From: Turicibacter sp. | Lineage (GTDB): Bacteria > Bacillota_I > Bacilli_A > MOL361 > Turicibacteraceae | Direction: 5' to 3' | Length of the DNA stretch: 34,662 bases | NCBI GenBank assembly: GCA_009780245.1 | Contig: WRAJ01000023.1 | Location: 1-34,662, forward strand | In this document: positions 15,234 through 23,776 of the stretch, one piece after another | Layout of the letters: each line of letters opens with the position of its first letter | Position numbering within the stretch: position 1 is the stretch's first letter | The notes under the pieces: model-generated | Databases searched by the model: none | What the model was told of the DNA's origin: nothing | Seen by the model: only the letters and a program-made list of their open reading frames with translations | Position numbers and translations under genes: made by a program

Positions 15234-18200
15234 ATGTTAAAAAGCACAGTTAACAGAATTTTAGCGCTGACAATTGTTGTCGCTATGCTAGTTTCACTAG
15301 TGGCACTATATGCTGTGATCGAAGAGGATTCTGAAACGACGGTATTTGCGATCTACAGCTATGACGATGATGAAGCGATCTATCCAAGCGAGACAATAAC
15401 AGAAGAGCAATCTCCTCCTCTTTCGGAACCTGTGGACATTGAAATCTCGGAAGAAGAAGCTCCCATTGAGATAGTCCCAGCAAGTATACCAGTGACAACT
15501 TACGATGAACTAACTGCAGCGATCGTCGCTGCAAACGATGGCGATACGATTGAACTCGGTGCAAATATTAGCGGCCCACAAATCACATTGAGCACAAGCT
15601 TGACACTAACTAGCGAGATCGGAGCATCTGAAGATTTCATTTTCACTGCCACCTCTGGGCGCCATTTTGTTGTAGGTGCGGGCGTTACACTGCGCCTTGA
15701 GAATGTGATACTTAGTGGTGGTGACCCATCAGACACAGCTATTCGTGGTGGTGTGCAGGTTAATAACGGTGGACACTTGTATTTGTATGAAGGTAGTGTC
15801 ATCGAGAATAATCGGGCAGCTGCCGGTGGTGGGGTGAACGTTGCCGGTGGCGGTACGCTAACGATGGGGACACCTGAAAGAGAAGGTGGCATGATCTCAG
15901 GAAACACGACATCTGGCTCAGGTCTTGGTGGTGGGGTAAACGTGGCAGCAAACGGCACCTTTACCATGCACAGTGGGACGATTCACAGGAACGATGGACA
16001 TAATGGCGGGGGCGTAGCCGTTAGTGGCGTTAGTGGCGTTGTCTTCACGATGAACGGCGGACAAATCACGCATAACGAGGCTCGTAATCGCGCCGGTGGC
16101 GTGGAAATCAGCGGTGCACATGTGACTTTAAATGGTGGTTCGATTAGCCATAACACGGCAGTAACAACAGGGGGTGGGATACACCTCGCAACGAATGTTC
16201 TTAACAGATTATGGATATATTCAAACGCTGTCATCAGCGATAATAACGCTGGCACCCATGGCGGGGGCATAAACTCAAGCGGTGGTACAACGTATTTGCG
16301 TGGTGGCACCATCAGCAATAACTGGACCAGTGGCAACGGCAATGGTGGCGGGGTAAACCTCCTTCCTGCTGGTGGTAGTGTGCCAATATTCATCATGGAA
16401 GAAGGTATGATCAGTGGCAACTGGACCAGTGGCACTGGCAATGGCGGTGGGGTAAACCTTTCACTTCAGAGTACCATTTTTCCTCAGTTCACCATGAACG
16501 ACGGCACAATCTATGACAACGAAGCCCAGCAAGGGGGAGGTGTAAGTGTATCGACAGGTGTATCAACTCAGTTCTCCATGAACGATGGCCTCATCAGTGA
16601 TAACACCGCAAGAAACCAAGGTGGTGGCGTGAACGTTAACCAAGGTATCTTTGAAATGTTCGATGGCTTCATCAGTGATAATACAGCAGGCGCTCAAGGT
16701 GGCGGCATTCGGATGGATAGCAACGGCATCGTGGAGATTCATGAAGCAGAAATAAGAAACAACACAGGAACAGTCGGCGGTGGCATACACATCGGTCAAA
16801 CAAACACAGAAAGAGGTCGGTTGCACATCTATGAAGATGTGCTTATCACTGAAAACACGGCAACTAGTGGTACAGGTGGCGGCATAAACTTTTCTGGTGG
16901 CTCCTTACAACTACATGGCTCGCTTACCACTAATGTCAGCAGTGGTGATGGCGGTGGGATCGAAATAGGTAGTAGCATTGCAAGTATTCAGGATGTTGTG
17001 ATAGACGGTGCTCTCTTCAGCGGCAACAGATCCGGTGGCGCTGGTGGCGGCATCAATACGCAAAATGTGGCGGTGGGTGCGAATGTTGGTCGTATTTTTA
17101 CGATTCAAAATATTGAACTCTACAACAATCACGCAGATAACCGAGGCGGTGGCATGAGACTCGGGCTTACGAGTAATCTCACACTAGGACAAGGTAATAA
17201 TATCATCATTCATAATAACACGACCTATGGCAATGGTGGTGGTATATTCGTGGCATCGAGCTTTAATCAAACCTTAAACATCCACGATGGTGTCCGCATC
17301 TTTAACAATATATCCAATCATGGCGGTGGCATCTATCATCATGGTGGTACCATTCATATGCACGGCTCTGAAATCCATAACAACACAGCGATTGTTAATG
17401 GTGGCGGTGTCACCTTAAATAATGCCTCCGTTTCAGCCGGAAGTTTTACGATGCATACCGGCATGATCAACAATAATAACGCTAGAAACGACGGTGGTGG
17501 TATTTTTGCACGGCTCAACCATAGCACGTTTAATATGGTTGAGGGGACTATCGAAGGAAACACAGCTTCGAACAACGGAGGCGGTATACACGCAGGCAGT
17601 GCTTTTGTGAATCTTAATGGCGGTAGCATTAGTCATAACACTGCTGGAAACAATGGCGGTGGGATGTGGCTTGCTTTTAACAATAGCGCCGTATATGTAA
17701 ACGATGGTGAATTTACACATAACCATGCTGGCAGTGACGGCGGTGCAATTTTCGTCACCCACACGCGTACCGATAATCCGCTAGTAGATCCAGTTAATGT
17801 TTATCCAAGGCTCAGGTTGATCACAGATCGTGTCGATTTCGCTTCTAACACAGCCGGTGGCGGTGAATTTGCACCACCAGACAACTGGCATGAGATTGCT
17901 CGTTTCAATGGTTTACTGCTGACAAATCATCATATCAATTACCGTTCGAATTGGCGTGTTGTTTTCTTGTTTCATGGTGGGAATGTCAACGGTAATGAAG
18001 GCCCTATTGATTACATTTTCAACACAAGTGGATCCGTTGCTGAACGGACGATCACCCCAGAGCGTGTTCCGGGACCTCCTGATTTGGTGCGACCGAAACA
18101 CATCTTCGTCGGTTGGCGTAATCGCGATTATGAACCGATTTGGGATGAGGACTGGGATGGGATTTTTGATATCTGGAGTCCTGAAGATGTCGCGACGTAT

Positions 18201-18845
18201 GTCGTTAATGGTTCCACTGTGTTTGAAGCGGTGTGGCGATTAAGATACCCGCCAACTGTCCCTTTTGACTTCCATAAAACCGGTGAAGAACTTTACAACG
18301 TTGCCGAATGGAACACACCAGGATGGGTAGAGGGCATTTTACGCTCCGGTGCACATTTCTCACTGTTTCGTTATACAGGTCATGACACACCAGCAACTGG
18401 CCTTGTCACGGAGGCTATGATCACGGATGGCATTTGGGAATATGTAGATAGTGCTATTAGTAGCGGCATCCTTGATGACCCTATTTCATTCCAACTAATT
18501 CCTGATATGCACTATCAATTGATAGAAACTGCGTCACCAGCAGGCTATACGTTGCCGACAGGTCAATGGCGAATTGTAGCGATTGATCACGAAAATGGTG
18601 AAGAAGTCGGCTTTCGCATCACCTCTCAGGGCGACTCAGCACTCGCATTCGCTAATATCGGTGGTGAGTTTGAGAATGGTGCTTACTTCGGAGGCATGTT
18701 CTTCGTAGGTAACCGATTAGAATTCACCCTCCCTATCTTCGGTGGTACCGGCATTTCAAGCGTTACCATCCTGATTGGGTTGTTGCTCCTCACTACGACA
18801 CTCGTGTTTTCTATGCGATATCTGTGGAAAAGGAAAAAGGAATGA
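15234..18845 (+). CDS. Large wall-anchored beta-helix surface protein with SpaA-type domain and LPIFG sorting signal
   Basis: 1203 residues. Signal peptide at about 1-28 (MLKSTVNRILALTIVV), then an acidic, proline-containing linker (about 45-88). From about 90 to 900 there is a parallel beta-helix of the polymorphic-membrane-protein/right-handed type: about 23 turns with the pattern G-x-I-x-x-N-x-A-x-x-x-G-G-G. Residues about 907-1001 resemble an InlB/Flg_new repeat (FVGWRNRDYEP, then FEAVWR). Residues about 1009-1130 form a SpaA/Cna-B domain with Lys1015 (FHKTGEE) and Glu1098 (YQLIETASPAGY), the usual isopeptide partners. The tail has LPIFG (1166-1170), a hydrophobic span and KRKKE, a sorting signal with Phe in place of Thr. 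Likely adhesin or surface layer protein; ligand unknown. No sortase gene is nearby. Start follows AAAAGGGG. Confidence 0.92.
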   Translation: MLKSTVNRILALTIVVAMLVSLVALYAVIEEDSETTVFAIYSYDDDEAIYPSETITEEQSPPLSEPVDIEISEEEAPIEIVPASIPVTTYDELTAAIVAANDGDTIELGANISGPQITLSTSLTLTSEIGASEDFIFTATSGRHFVVGAGVTLRLENVILSGGDPSDTAIRGGVQVNNGGHLYLYEGSVIENNRAAAGGGVNVAGGGTLTMGTPEREGGMISGNTTSGSGLGGGVNVAANGTFTMHSGTIHRNDGHNGGGVAVSGVSGVVFTMNGGQITHNEARNRAGGVEISGAHVTLNGGSISHNTAVTTGGGIHLATNVLNRLWIYSNAVISDNNAGTHGGGINSSGGTTYLRGGTISNNWTSGNGNGGGVNLLPAGGSVPIFIMEEGMISGNWTSGTGNGGGVNLSLQSTIFPQFTMNDGTIYDNEAQQGGGVSVSTGVSTQFSMNDGLISDNTARNQGGGVNVNQGIFEMFDGFISDNTAGAQGGGIRMDSNGIVEIHEAEIRNNTGTVGGGIHIGQTNTERGRLHIYEDVLITENTATSGTGGGINFSGGSLQLHGSLTTNVSSGDGGGIEIGSSIASIQDVVIDGALFSGNRSGGAGGGINTQNVAVGANVGRIFTIQNIELYNNHADNRGGGMRLGLTSNLTLGQGNNIIIHNNTTYGNGGGIFVASSFNQTLNIHDGVRIFNNISNHGGGIYHHGGTIHMHGSEIHNNTAIVNGGGVTLNNASVSAGSFTMHTGMINNNNARNDGGGIFARLNHSTFNMVEGTIEGNTASNNGGGIHAGSAFVNLNGGSISHNTAGNNGGGMWLAFNNSAVYVNDGEFTHNHAGSDGGAIFVTHTRTDNPLVDPVNVYPRLRLITDRVDFASNTAGGGEFAPPDNWHEIARFNGLLLTNHHINYRSNWRVVFLFHGGNVNGNEGPIDYIFNTSGSVAERTITPERVPGPPDLVRPKHIFVGWRNRDYEPIWDEDWDGIFDIWSPEDVATYVVNGSTVFEAVWRLRYPPTVPFDFHKTGEELYNVAEWNTPGWVEGILRSGAHFSLFRYTGHDTPATGLVTEAMITDGIWEYVDSAISSGILDDPISFQLIPDMHYQLIETASPAGYTLPTGQWRIVAIDHENGEEVGFRITSQGDSALAFANIGGEFENGAYFGGMFFVGNRLEFTLPIFGGTGISSVTILIGLLLLTTTLVFSMRYLWKRKKE
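16321..16459 (+). repeat. in-frame duplicated 99-bp unit inside the surface-protein gene
   Basis: A 40-base block starting ACTGGACCAGTGGCA at 16321 recurs at 16420 with 36 of 40 identical bases. The offset of 99 bases equals exactly 33 codons, so it encodes one additional beta-helix turn (WTSGNGNGGGVNL and WTSGTGNGGGVNL). This suggests a recent tandem duplication. Confidence 0.8.
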
Positions 18846-18880
18846 GAGATCTAAAATAGATGTCTCATTCCTTTATTTTT
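18836..18880. terminator. two-way terminator between surface-protein gene and P-type ATPase
   Basis: Arms AAAGGAATGAGA (18836-18847) and TCTCATTCCTTT (18863-18874) form a perfect 12-bp stem that overlaps the surface-protein stop codon. Plus-strand T-tract follows at 18876-18880, and the minus strand also runs into T residues, so both converging genes can end here. Confidence 0.9.
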
Positions 18881-18887
18881 GTTCATC

Positions 18888-21572
18888 TTAAGACACAGTA
18901 AGCGTCCCTTGCTCTTTCTCAATTCGAGCGTAGTATCGACGTTTAAAGATTTTGTAAATCTCAATCATCGGAATGATCATTAACCCACCAAAGATCGCAA
19001 TTCCCCATTGCTGCAGGGCAATTGGCGCAATGCCTAACGCCGTTTGTAAGGCAATTAACGGCTCGAATTCAAGTGGCAATAAGCTTCCGACAACTAGCAA
19101 GATCGTTGACACGATCGCCCAGTTTAAAGCGCGACTTTGGAACGGTCTTGATTGGAAAATCGATTTGCGATAATGAATCAAGTTGTACGGGTGAACCGTT
19201 TCTACCGTTCCAAGTACCACGTAACTCATCGTAATCGCAACCACACCACCTAAGTCCAAAGCGAAATAGGCGATTGAGTAAACCGAAAATACCACAATCA
19301 TCTGGAAAATTGAGTGGATCACAATGGTCATCCCTGTGATGCCTCGGAATAAACTACCACCGGTCATGCTCGGCTTTTGCTTCATAATATCACGCTCAGC
19401 CGGTAAAGATCCCATTGCAATTGCCGGCAGTGTATCCGTCACGACGTTAATCCATAAGATCAATAATGGATTAAAGAACGGTAAGTTAAACACCGCAATC
19501 AACGACGTTAACAAGATCAGCTCGGCAATACTTAACGAAACTAAGTAGACCACGATCTTCAGGATGTTACTATAAGTACGACGTCCTTCTTCAACCGCCG
19601 ATTCAATCGTAGCAAAGTTATCATCCGTTAAGATAACATCCGCCGCACCTTTTGTAACCTCCGTTCCCGAAATTCCCATTCCAATTCCGATATCCGCCGC
19701 TTTAATACTCGGTGCATCATTAACACCGTCACCTGTCATCGCAACGATTTTATTCAATGACTTTAACGACTTAACGATTCGTAACTTATCTTCTGGATTA
19801 ACACGCGCATAGACGCGGAACCCTAGTACTTTTTCAGCTAATTCTTCATCAGACATTTTCTGCAACTCAGCACCCGTCACTACTTGCGACTCGTCATCCG
19901 CAATGCCGACTTGATTCGCAATCGCATAAGCCGTATCACGGTGATCACCTGTAATCATGATCGTAATGATTCCCGCTTCTTTACAAACTTGAACACTATG
20001 AACAACCTCTTCTCGCGGCGGATCGATTAAGCCCGTGAACCCGATAAAGATGAGATCATTTTCGTCCTCGACCGTTAACTCATCACCATCAAATGGCTTA
20101 TAAGCATAGCCCAAGACACGCAGCGCTTGTTTGGCGAAACCAGTAGCGCCTTCGTTTAAACGCGTCATGTCTGCATCCGTCATTGGGCGGATAATGCCGT
20201 CGTCCAAAATGTGTGAACAACGCATTTTCAGAATTTCAAAGGCACCTTTTGTGTACATGATGCGGCCATCTTTTGTATCGTTTAGCGTCGACATCATTTT
20301 TCTAGCACTATCAAACGGCAACTCACAGACACGTGGGTTTTTCTCTTCTAATTCATGCTTCTTGACGCGCAACGTATTCGCGTAATGAATCATCGCTGCT
20401 TCGGTCGGATCACCGATCGTTTCTAATACTTTGCCTTCGTATTTCGCGTGTGTATCGTTACATAACACCATGCAGTCAAGCATTCTAATTTTATCGTCTT
20501 CGCACGAGCATTTCTCTGGATAGATCGCCGTTACGGTCATTTTATTCAGTGTGATCGTTCCCGTTTTATCCGAACAAATGATTTGCGTGCTGCCTAATGT
20601 TTCAATCGCTGGTAAGTTACGCACAATCGCCTTTCGCTTACTCATTCTTTGAACACCTAGTGACATCGTGACCGACACACAAATCGGAATCGCCTCTGGA
20701 ATCGCACAAACCGCAATCGCAACCGTCAGTAACATACTGTTAATGATCGTATCGCCTCTAAACCCAGCTTGCAACAAGAAGATAAATGCTGCTGCCACAC
20801 CTGCAATTGCCGTGATAATACGCATGGTTTTATCCAAGCTGATCGTTAAGGGGGTCTTTGGCGTTTCTTCGTTAGCTAGATGCCCAGCAATAACGCCTAA
20901 TTGCGTGTCCATCCCGGTTGCAATGACAATTGCCTTTCCACGACCGTAGGTAATGATCCCACTCATAAAAGCGATGTTTTTCATATCACCAAGTGCCAAA
21001 CCTTCGCCTGTGATCACTTCCGTGCTTTTCTCAACTGGCACCGATTCCCCCGTGAGTGCCGCCTCTTCAACCATTAAGCTGGCGGTTTCAATCAATCTCA
21101 TATCAGCTGGTACAATGTCTCCCGCTTCTAATAAAACAACGTCACCAACAACCAATTCTTCTGTTTTAATGCTCACAACTTCGCCGTCACGCAGCGCTCT
21201 TGCAAATGGCTTCGTTGCTTTTTTAAGTGCTTCCACCGATTTCTCTGCTTGGTTTTCTTGATAAAACCCGATGGCTGCGTTGACAATGATAATCAAAGCA
21301 ATTAACCCTACCCCTACCCACTTTTGATTCGGTGGATCAAGCAGCGAAACAATCGCTGTTAAAATCATCGCAACAAATAACACAATCATCATAATGTGCT
21401 TAAGCTGCTTAACAAAGCGTACCCACGCTGGAATCTTTTTTGCACCTTCAAGCTCGTTTTTTCCATCTCGCTCTAAACGTGCTGCAGCTTCCACCGCTGT
21501 TAACCCCGTAGAGGAAGTCTTTGCAAACTCCGCTACTTCTTCAATACTTTTACCGTAAAACCCGTCACCCAT
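18888..21572 (-). CDS. Cation-transporting P-type ATPase, calcium (P2) type
   Basis: 894 residues, full length. Order: actuator domain with TGES (174-177); M4 motif PEAIP (292-296, Glu293); phosphorylation site DKTGT with Asp335; nucleotide domain with KGAFE; hinge TGDGVNDAPS; then M5 with an acidic residue (SIAELILL), M6 with NVVTD, and four further membrane spans. Glu293, the M5 Glu and the M6 Asn/Thr/Asp correspond to calcium ligands in SERCA-type pumps, so calcium export from the cytosol is the best guess; the PEAIP (not PEGLP) and DKTGTIT (not DKTGTLT) variants make the ion less certain. The start has AAGGAG eleven bases upstream. Expression is probably controlled through the palindromes over its promoter. 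Confidence 0.9.
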   Translation of the reverse strand: MGDGFYGKSIEEVAEFAKTSSTGLTAVEAAARLERDGKNELEGAKKIPAWVRFVKQLKHIMMIVLFVAMILTAIVSLLDPPNQKWVGVGLIALIIIVNAAIGFYQENQAEKSVEALKKATKPFARALRDGEVVSIKTEELVVGDVVLLEAGDIVPADMRLIETASLMVEEAALTGESVPVEKSTEVITGEGLALGDMKNIAFMSGIITYGRGKAIVIATGMDTQLGVIAGHLANEETPKTPLTISLDKTMRIITAIAGVAAAFIFLLQAGFRGDTIINSMLLTVAIAVCAIPEAIPICVSVTMSLGVQRMSKRKAIVRNLPAIETLGSTQIICSDKTGTITLNKMTVTAIYPEKCSCEDDKIRMLDCMVLCNDTHAKYEGKVLETIGDPTEAAMIHYANTLRVKKHELEEKNPRVCELPFDSARKMMSTLNDTKDGRIMYTKGAFEILKMRCSHILDDGIIRPMTDADMTRLNEGATGFAKQALRVLGYAYKPFDGDELTVEDENDLIFIGFTGLIDPPREEVVHSVQVCKEAGIITIMITGDHRDTAYAIANQVGIADDESQVVTGAELQKMSDEELAEKVLGFRVYARVNPEDKLRIVKSLKSLNKIVAMTGDGVNDAPSIKAADIGIGMGISGTEVTKGAADVILTDDNFATIESAVEEGRRTYSNILKIVVYLVSLSIAELILLTSLIAVFNLPFFNPLLILWINVVTDTLPAIAMGSLPAERDIMKQKPSMTGGSLFRGITGMTIVIHSIFQMIVVFSVYSIAYFALDLGGVVAITMSYVVLGTVETVHPYNLIHYRKSIFQSRPFQSRALNWAIVSTILLVVGSLLPLEFEPLIALQTALGIAPIALQQWGIAIFGGLMIIPMIEIYKIFKRRYYARIEKEQGTLTVS

Positions 21573-21652
21573 GTCTTTTACATCTCCTTAAGTTAAATTA
21601 GTTAAAAAAGATTGGTGTGCATTACCTCCAAAACTCGAAAGCAACAGCGTGT

Positions 21653-21679
21653 TACATTGTATAACAAGCTGACAATGTA
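21653..21679 (-). promoter_or_regulatory. candidate operator: two nested palindromes over the P-type ATPase promoter
   Basis: Arms TACATTGT (21679-21672 on the minus strand) and ACAATGTA (21660-21653) are perfect 8-bp inverted repeats with an 11-base spacer. They touch the -35 and cover the -10. Inside them lies a shorter symmetric site TTGTTATACAA (21667-21657), which fits the TNGTNNNACNA pattern of FadR-type GntR regulators. Binding of a repressor here would block RNA polymerase. The regulator is not encoded in the window. Confidence 0.55.
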
Positions 21680-21684
21680 GTCAA
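21656..21684 (-). promoter_or_regulatory. sigma-A promoter of the P-type ATPase
   Basis: Minus strand TTGACT (21684-21679), 17-base spacer, TACAAT (21661-21656); both boxes match 5 of 6. It leaves a leader of roughly 75 bases before the start codon. Confidence 0.82.
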
Positions 21685-21717
21685 GAGGTTTCAGCCGTAT
21701 TTCACATTTTTTTACAC

Positions 21718-21744
21718 AAAAAAACAAGCCCTCGCCTGGCTTGC
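21718..21744 (-). terminator. rpoZ terminator
   Basis: Arms GCAAGCC (21744-21738) and GGCTTG (21730-21725) close a short loop and are followed by seven T residues on the minus strand. It marks the end of the long lon-to-rpoZ unit. Confidence 0.8.
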
Positions 21745-21751
21745 TCCCTTT

Positions 21752-21976
21752 TTAATTCTCTTCTAATTCATACTTAAGCGCATCGTGCAAAATTTCCTCA
21801 AGTGCTAGCCCAACACTCTTACTGCTTCTTGGCGCTGGCAACTCCTCGTTGTAATCCATCTGTGACGCGCCATCAACCGAAATCTGACGTGCGCGCTTGG
21901 CTGCAATGTATGCAATTTTATACTTTGAATCAATTTTATCTAATAACTTATCAACTGAAGGTTCTCTCATTGACAT
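21752..21976 (-). CDS. rpoZ: DNA-directed RNA polymerase omega subunit
   Basis: 74 residues. Omega binds the beta' subunit and aids polymerase assembly. The family pattern is clear: PSVDKLLDKIDSKYKIAYIAAKRARQI near the N-terminus (compare PSIDSLMNKLDSKYTLV in B. subtilis) and KSVGLALEEI near the C-terminus. The ATG at 21976 is chosen because GGGAGG lies nine bases upstream; a longer frame from 22039 has no ribosome site and starts inside the promoter. In Bacilli rpoZ usually follows gmk, with rqcH (yloA) a little upstream. Here rqcH is the direct neighbour and gmk is missing from between. It has its own promoter and terminator. Confidence 0.93.
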   Translation of the reverse strand: MSMREPSVDKLLDKIDSKYKIAYIAAKRARQISVDGASQMDYNEELPAPRSSKSVGLALEEILHDALKYELEEN

Positions 21977-22010
21977 GTTTAAACGCCTCCCGATACTAAC
22001 TTGCTTATGC

Positions 22011-22039
22011 ATTATAACAAAAATGTAGGTGAAATACAA
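22011..22039 (-). promoter_or_regulatory. promoter of rpoZ
   Basis: Minus strand TTGTAT (22039-22034), 17-base spacer, TATAAT (22016-22011), with a TGT extension directly before the -10. The -10 is perfect; the -35 matches in three bases. Confidence 0.6.
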
Positions 22040-22052
22040 CCTTAACCTACCC

Positions 22053-23762
22053 TTACCCCTTAACTTTCCGCAACGCCATCACATCCGCCTCATCCGGATC
22101 AATATAAATCGTCTTATACACATCATACGTGACAAAACCTGACGCTGATCCCGGTACTTTCTTCAAATTCTTGAGCTGCGTGTAGTCAATCGCCACACTC
22201 GACGAATCCTTTCCGCGCGAGAAATAAGCCGCCAAGTTCGCTGCTGCTCTAATTTCCGGTTCTTCTAGCTTATCTTCGCTAGACCGCACCAACACGTGAG
22301 AACCCGGCATGTCTTTCGCATGGAACCACCATTCATGACGTTTGCCCAGTTTATGGGTCACGTAATCGTTTTGTAAATTATTTTTTCCGACAACCAGCTC
22401 AATCCCGGCTTCGGTCATATATCGGTCAACGTTTGGCTTAGTTGCCTTTTTTGTCTTCTTCTCTTGCCGTTTTTTTAAATAGCCACGCTGACGTAACTCG
22501 TCCTGAATTTCATAAACGTCCTGAATATCCGCAGAAGCCAAGTAAGTCATCAAGCCTTCGAAATAGTCGATTTCATCTTTCGCTGCTGCCAGCTGCACTT
22601 CGATGTGAGCCACGGCCGCTTTGGCTTTGTTGTAGCGTTTAAAATACTTTTGTGCATTGTCAGACGGTGTGAGCAGAGGATCAAGGGCAATGTTGATTTC
22701 TGCTAGTGTCTCGTCGTAGAAATTCTGTGTCACGAGCAGTTGATCACCGCGATTAAGCTGATAAGCATTGGCTAGAATCAGCTCGCCTTTGATGCGATAC
22801 TCCTCTGCTTTTTCCGTGTTTGCTAGTTCCGCCGCCAGCTTTTCTAACTTCTTCACGTTTTTATTTAACCATTGCTTCACGAGCATTTCGATGTTGCTGA
22901 AATGATCTTTGATGCGGTCTTTCGTTTCCTTGCCGAAGTAGAACGCATCTAGCATCGCAAAGAGGCTGTCGTACGATTTGACTTCGCCTTTTAGGTGAGC
23001 CAAAGGCAGGAGATAGAATTGCTCTTTGTCCCCTAGCATGATCGATGGCTTCGGCTGATTCGCTATTTCTTCCATGACCTGTTTGAACGCTTCGAACAAC
23101 TCTGTTGGTGCTTCGCTGTTTGACCGATACACCACCTCATGGGCGATTTGTTTAGAGAGGCCATTAAACGTTCGCAGAATGCCCGATACGGGGGTTGTCT
23201 CACCATCACTTACGATGGTCTCAAAATGAGTGATGGTTGCTTCGCTTGGTTCTACTTTGTCCATCGCTGGGGGGAGGATGTAAGTTGCAGATGGTTGTAA
23301 CGTACGGTGGCGATTCATGAGCGGTGGGACGTGCTTGAGACAGTCGATGATTTTGCCTTCTTCGGTGGTGAGGATGAAGTTACTGTGCTTGTTCATCACT
23401 TCCAGGTAAAGGTATTTGGTGATATCATTACCGAATTCGTTGCGCTGGACGATCGTTAATTTGATGATACGATCGTGGTTAACCTGCTCAATGTCCGCGA
23501 TAATCGTACCCTCTAAGTGCTTGCGCATCAACATGCAGAACATCGGCGGTTCGCTGACGTGCGTGTAATCAAGGTTGGTTAATTGGACACGAGCGTAAGT
23601 GGGGTGCACTGAAAATAACACCTTTTTATTTTGGCGCTGCTGGCGTACGGTAAACAGCATCTCGTACTTAGAGAGCTGATAGATTTTTGTGATCCGCCCG
23701 GTTTCGAGCTCGTTTTTAAGTTCTGCCACCGATGCTTTGGTGACTAGTCCGTCAAATGCCAT
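22053..23762 (-). CDS. rqcH: Ribosome quality-control protein RqcH (NFACT family)
   Basis: RqcH binds stalled 50S-peptidyl-tRNA complexes and adds alanine tails that mark the chain for proteolysis. Older names are YloA or fibronectin-binding protein. 569 residues, matching B. subtilis (570). The NFACT-N domain starts MAFDGLVTKA and carries Asp97-Arg98 (NHDRIIKL), the pair needed for tRNA binding and tailing in B. subtilis. A middle helical coiled coil (about 290-430) follows, then the NFACT-R domain with HEWWFHAKDMPGSHVLVR (about 475-492). The start has AGAGGAG at good spacing, 14 bases after yitT. Clustering with lon and clpX in the same block is suggestive, since tailed products are protease substrates. 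Confidence 0.95.
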   Translation of the reverse strand: MAFDGLVTKASVAELKNELETGRITKIYQLSKYEMLFTVRQQRQNKKVLFSVHPTYARVQLTNLDYTHVSEPPMFCMLMRKHLEGTIIADIEQVNHDRIIKLTIVQRNEFGNDITKYLYLEVMNKHSNFILTTEEGKIIDCLKHVPPLMNRHRTLQPSATYILPPAMDKVEPSEATITHFETIVSDGETTPVSGILRTFNGLSKQIAHEVVYRSNSEAPTELFEAFKQVMEEIANQPKPSIMLGDKEQFYLLPLAHLKGEVKSYDSLFAMLDAFYFGKETKDRIKDHFSNIEMLVKQWLNKNVKKLEKLAAELANTEKAEEYRIKGELILANAYQLNRGDQLLVTQNFYDETLAEINIALDPLLTPSDNAQKYFKRYNKAKAAVAHIEVQLAAAKDEIDYFEGLMTYLASADIQDVYEIQDELRQRGYLKKRQEKKTKKATKPNVDRYMTEAGIELVVGKNNLQNDYVTHKLGKRHEWWFHAKDMPGSHVLVRSSEDKLEEPEIRAAANLAAYFSRGKDSSSVAIDYTQLKNLKKVPGSASGFVTYDVYKTIYIDPDEADVMALRKVKG

Positions 23763-23776
23763 GGTTTACACTCCTC

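Noticed and set aside
15280..18400. Many long open frames on the opposite strand of the surface-protein gene, rich in Pro or Thr
   Set aside because: They are antisense shadows of the repetitive Gly/Asn codons, with no ribosome sites and no recognisable domains.
15234..18845. Autotransporter or chlamydial Pmp protein
   Set aside because: The beta-helix is similar, but there is no outer-membrane barrel; the C-terminus is a Gram-positive sorting signal.
21602..21622. Tiny frame MHTNLF on the minus strand in the P-type ATPase leader, after GGAGG
   Set aside because: GGAGG is only two bases from the ATG, too close for normal initiation, and six codons cannot be judged. It may be a decayed start or chance.
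21653..21679. Copper (CopY) box at the P-type ATPase promoter
   Set aside because: The CopY consensus TACANNTGTA does not fit (TACATTGTCA and TACAATGTAA), and the pump lacks the CPC motif and N-terminal metal domains of copper pumps.
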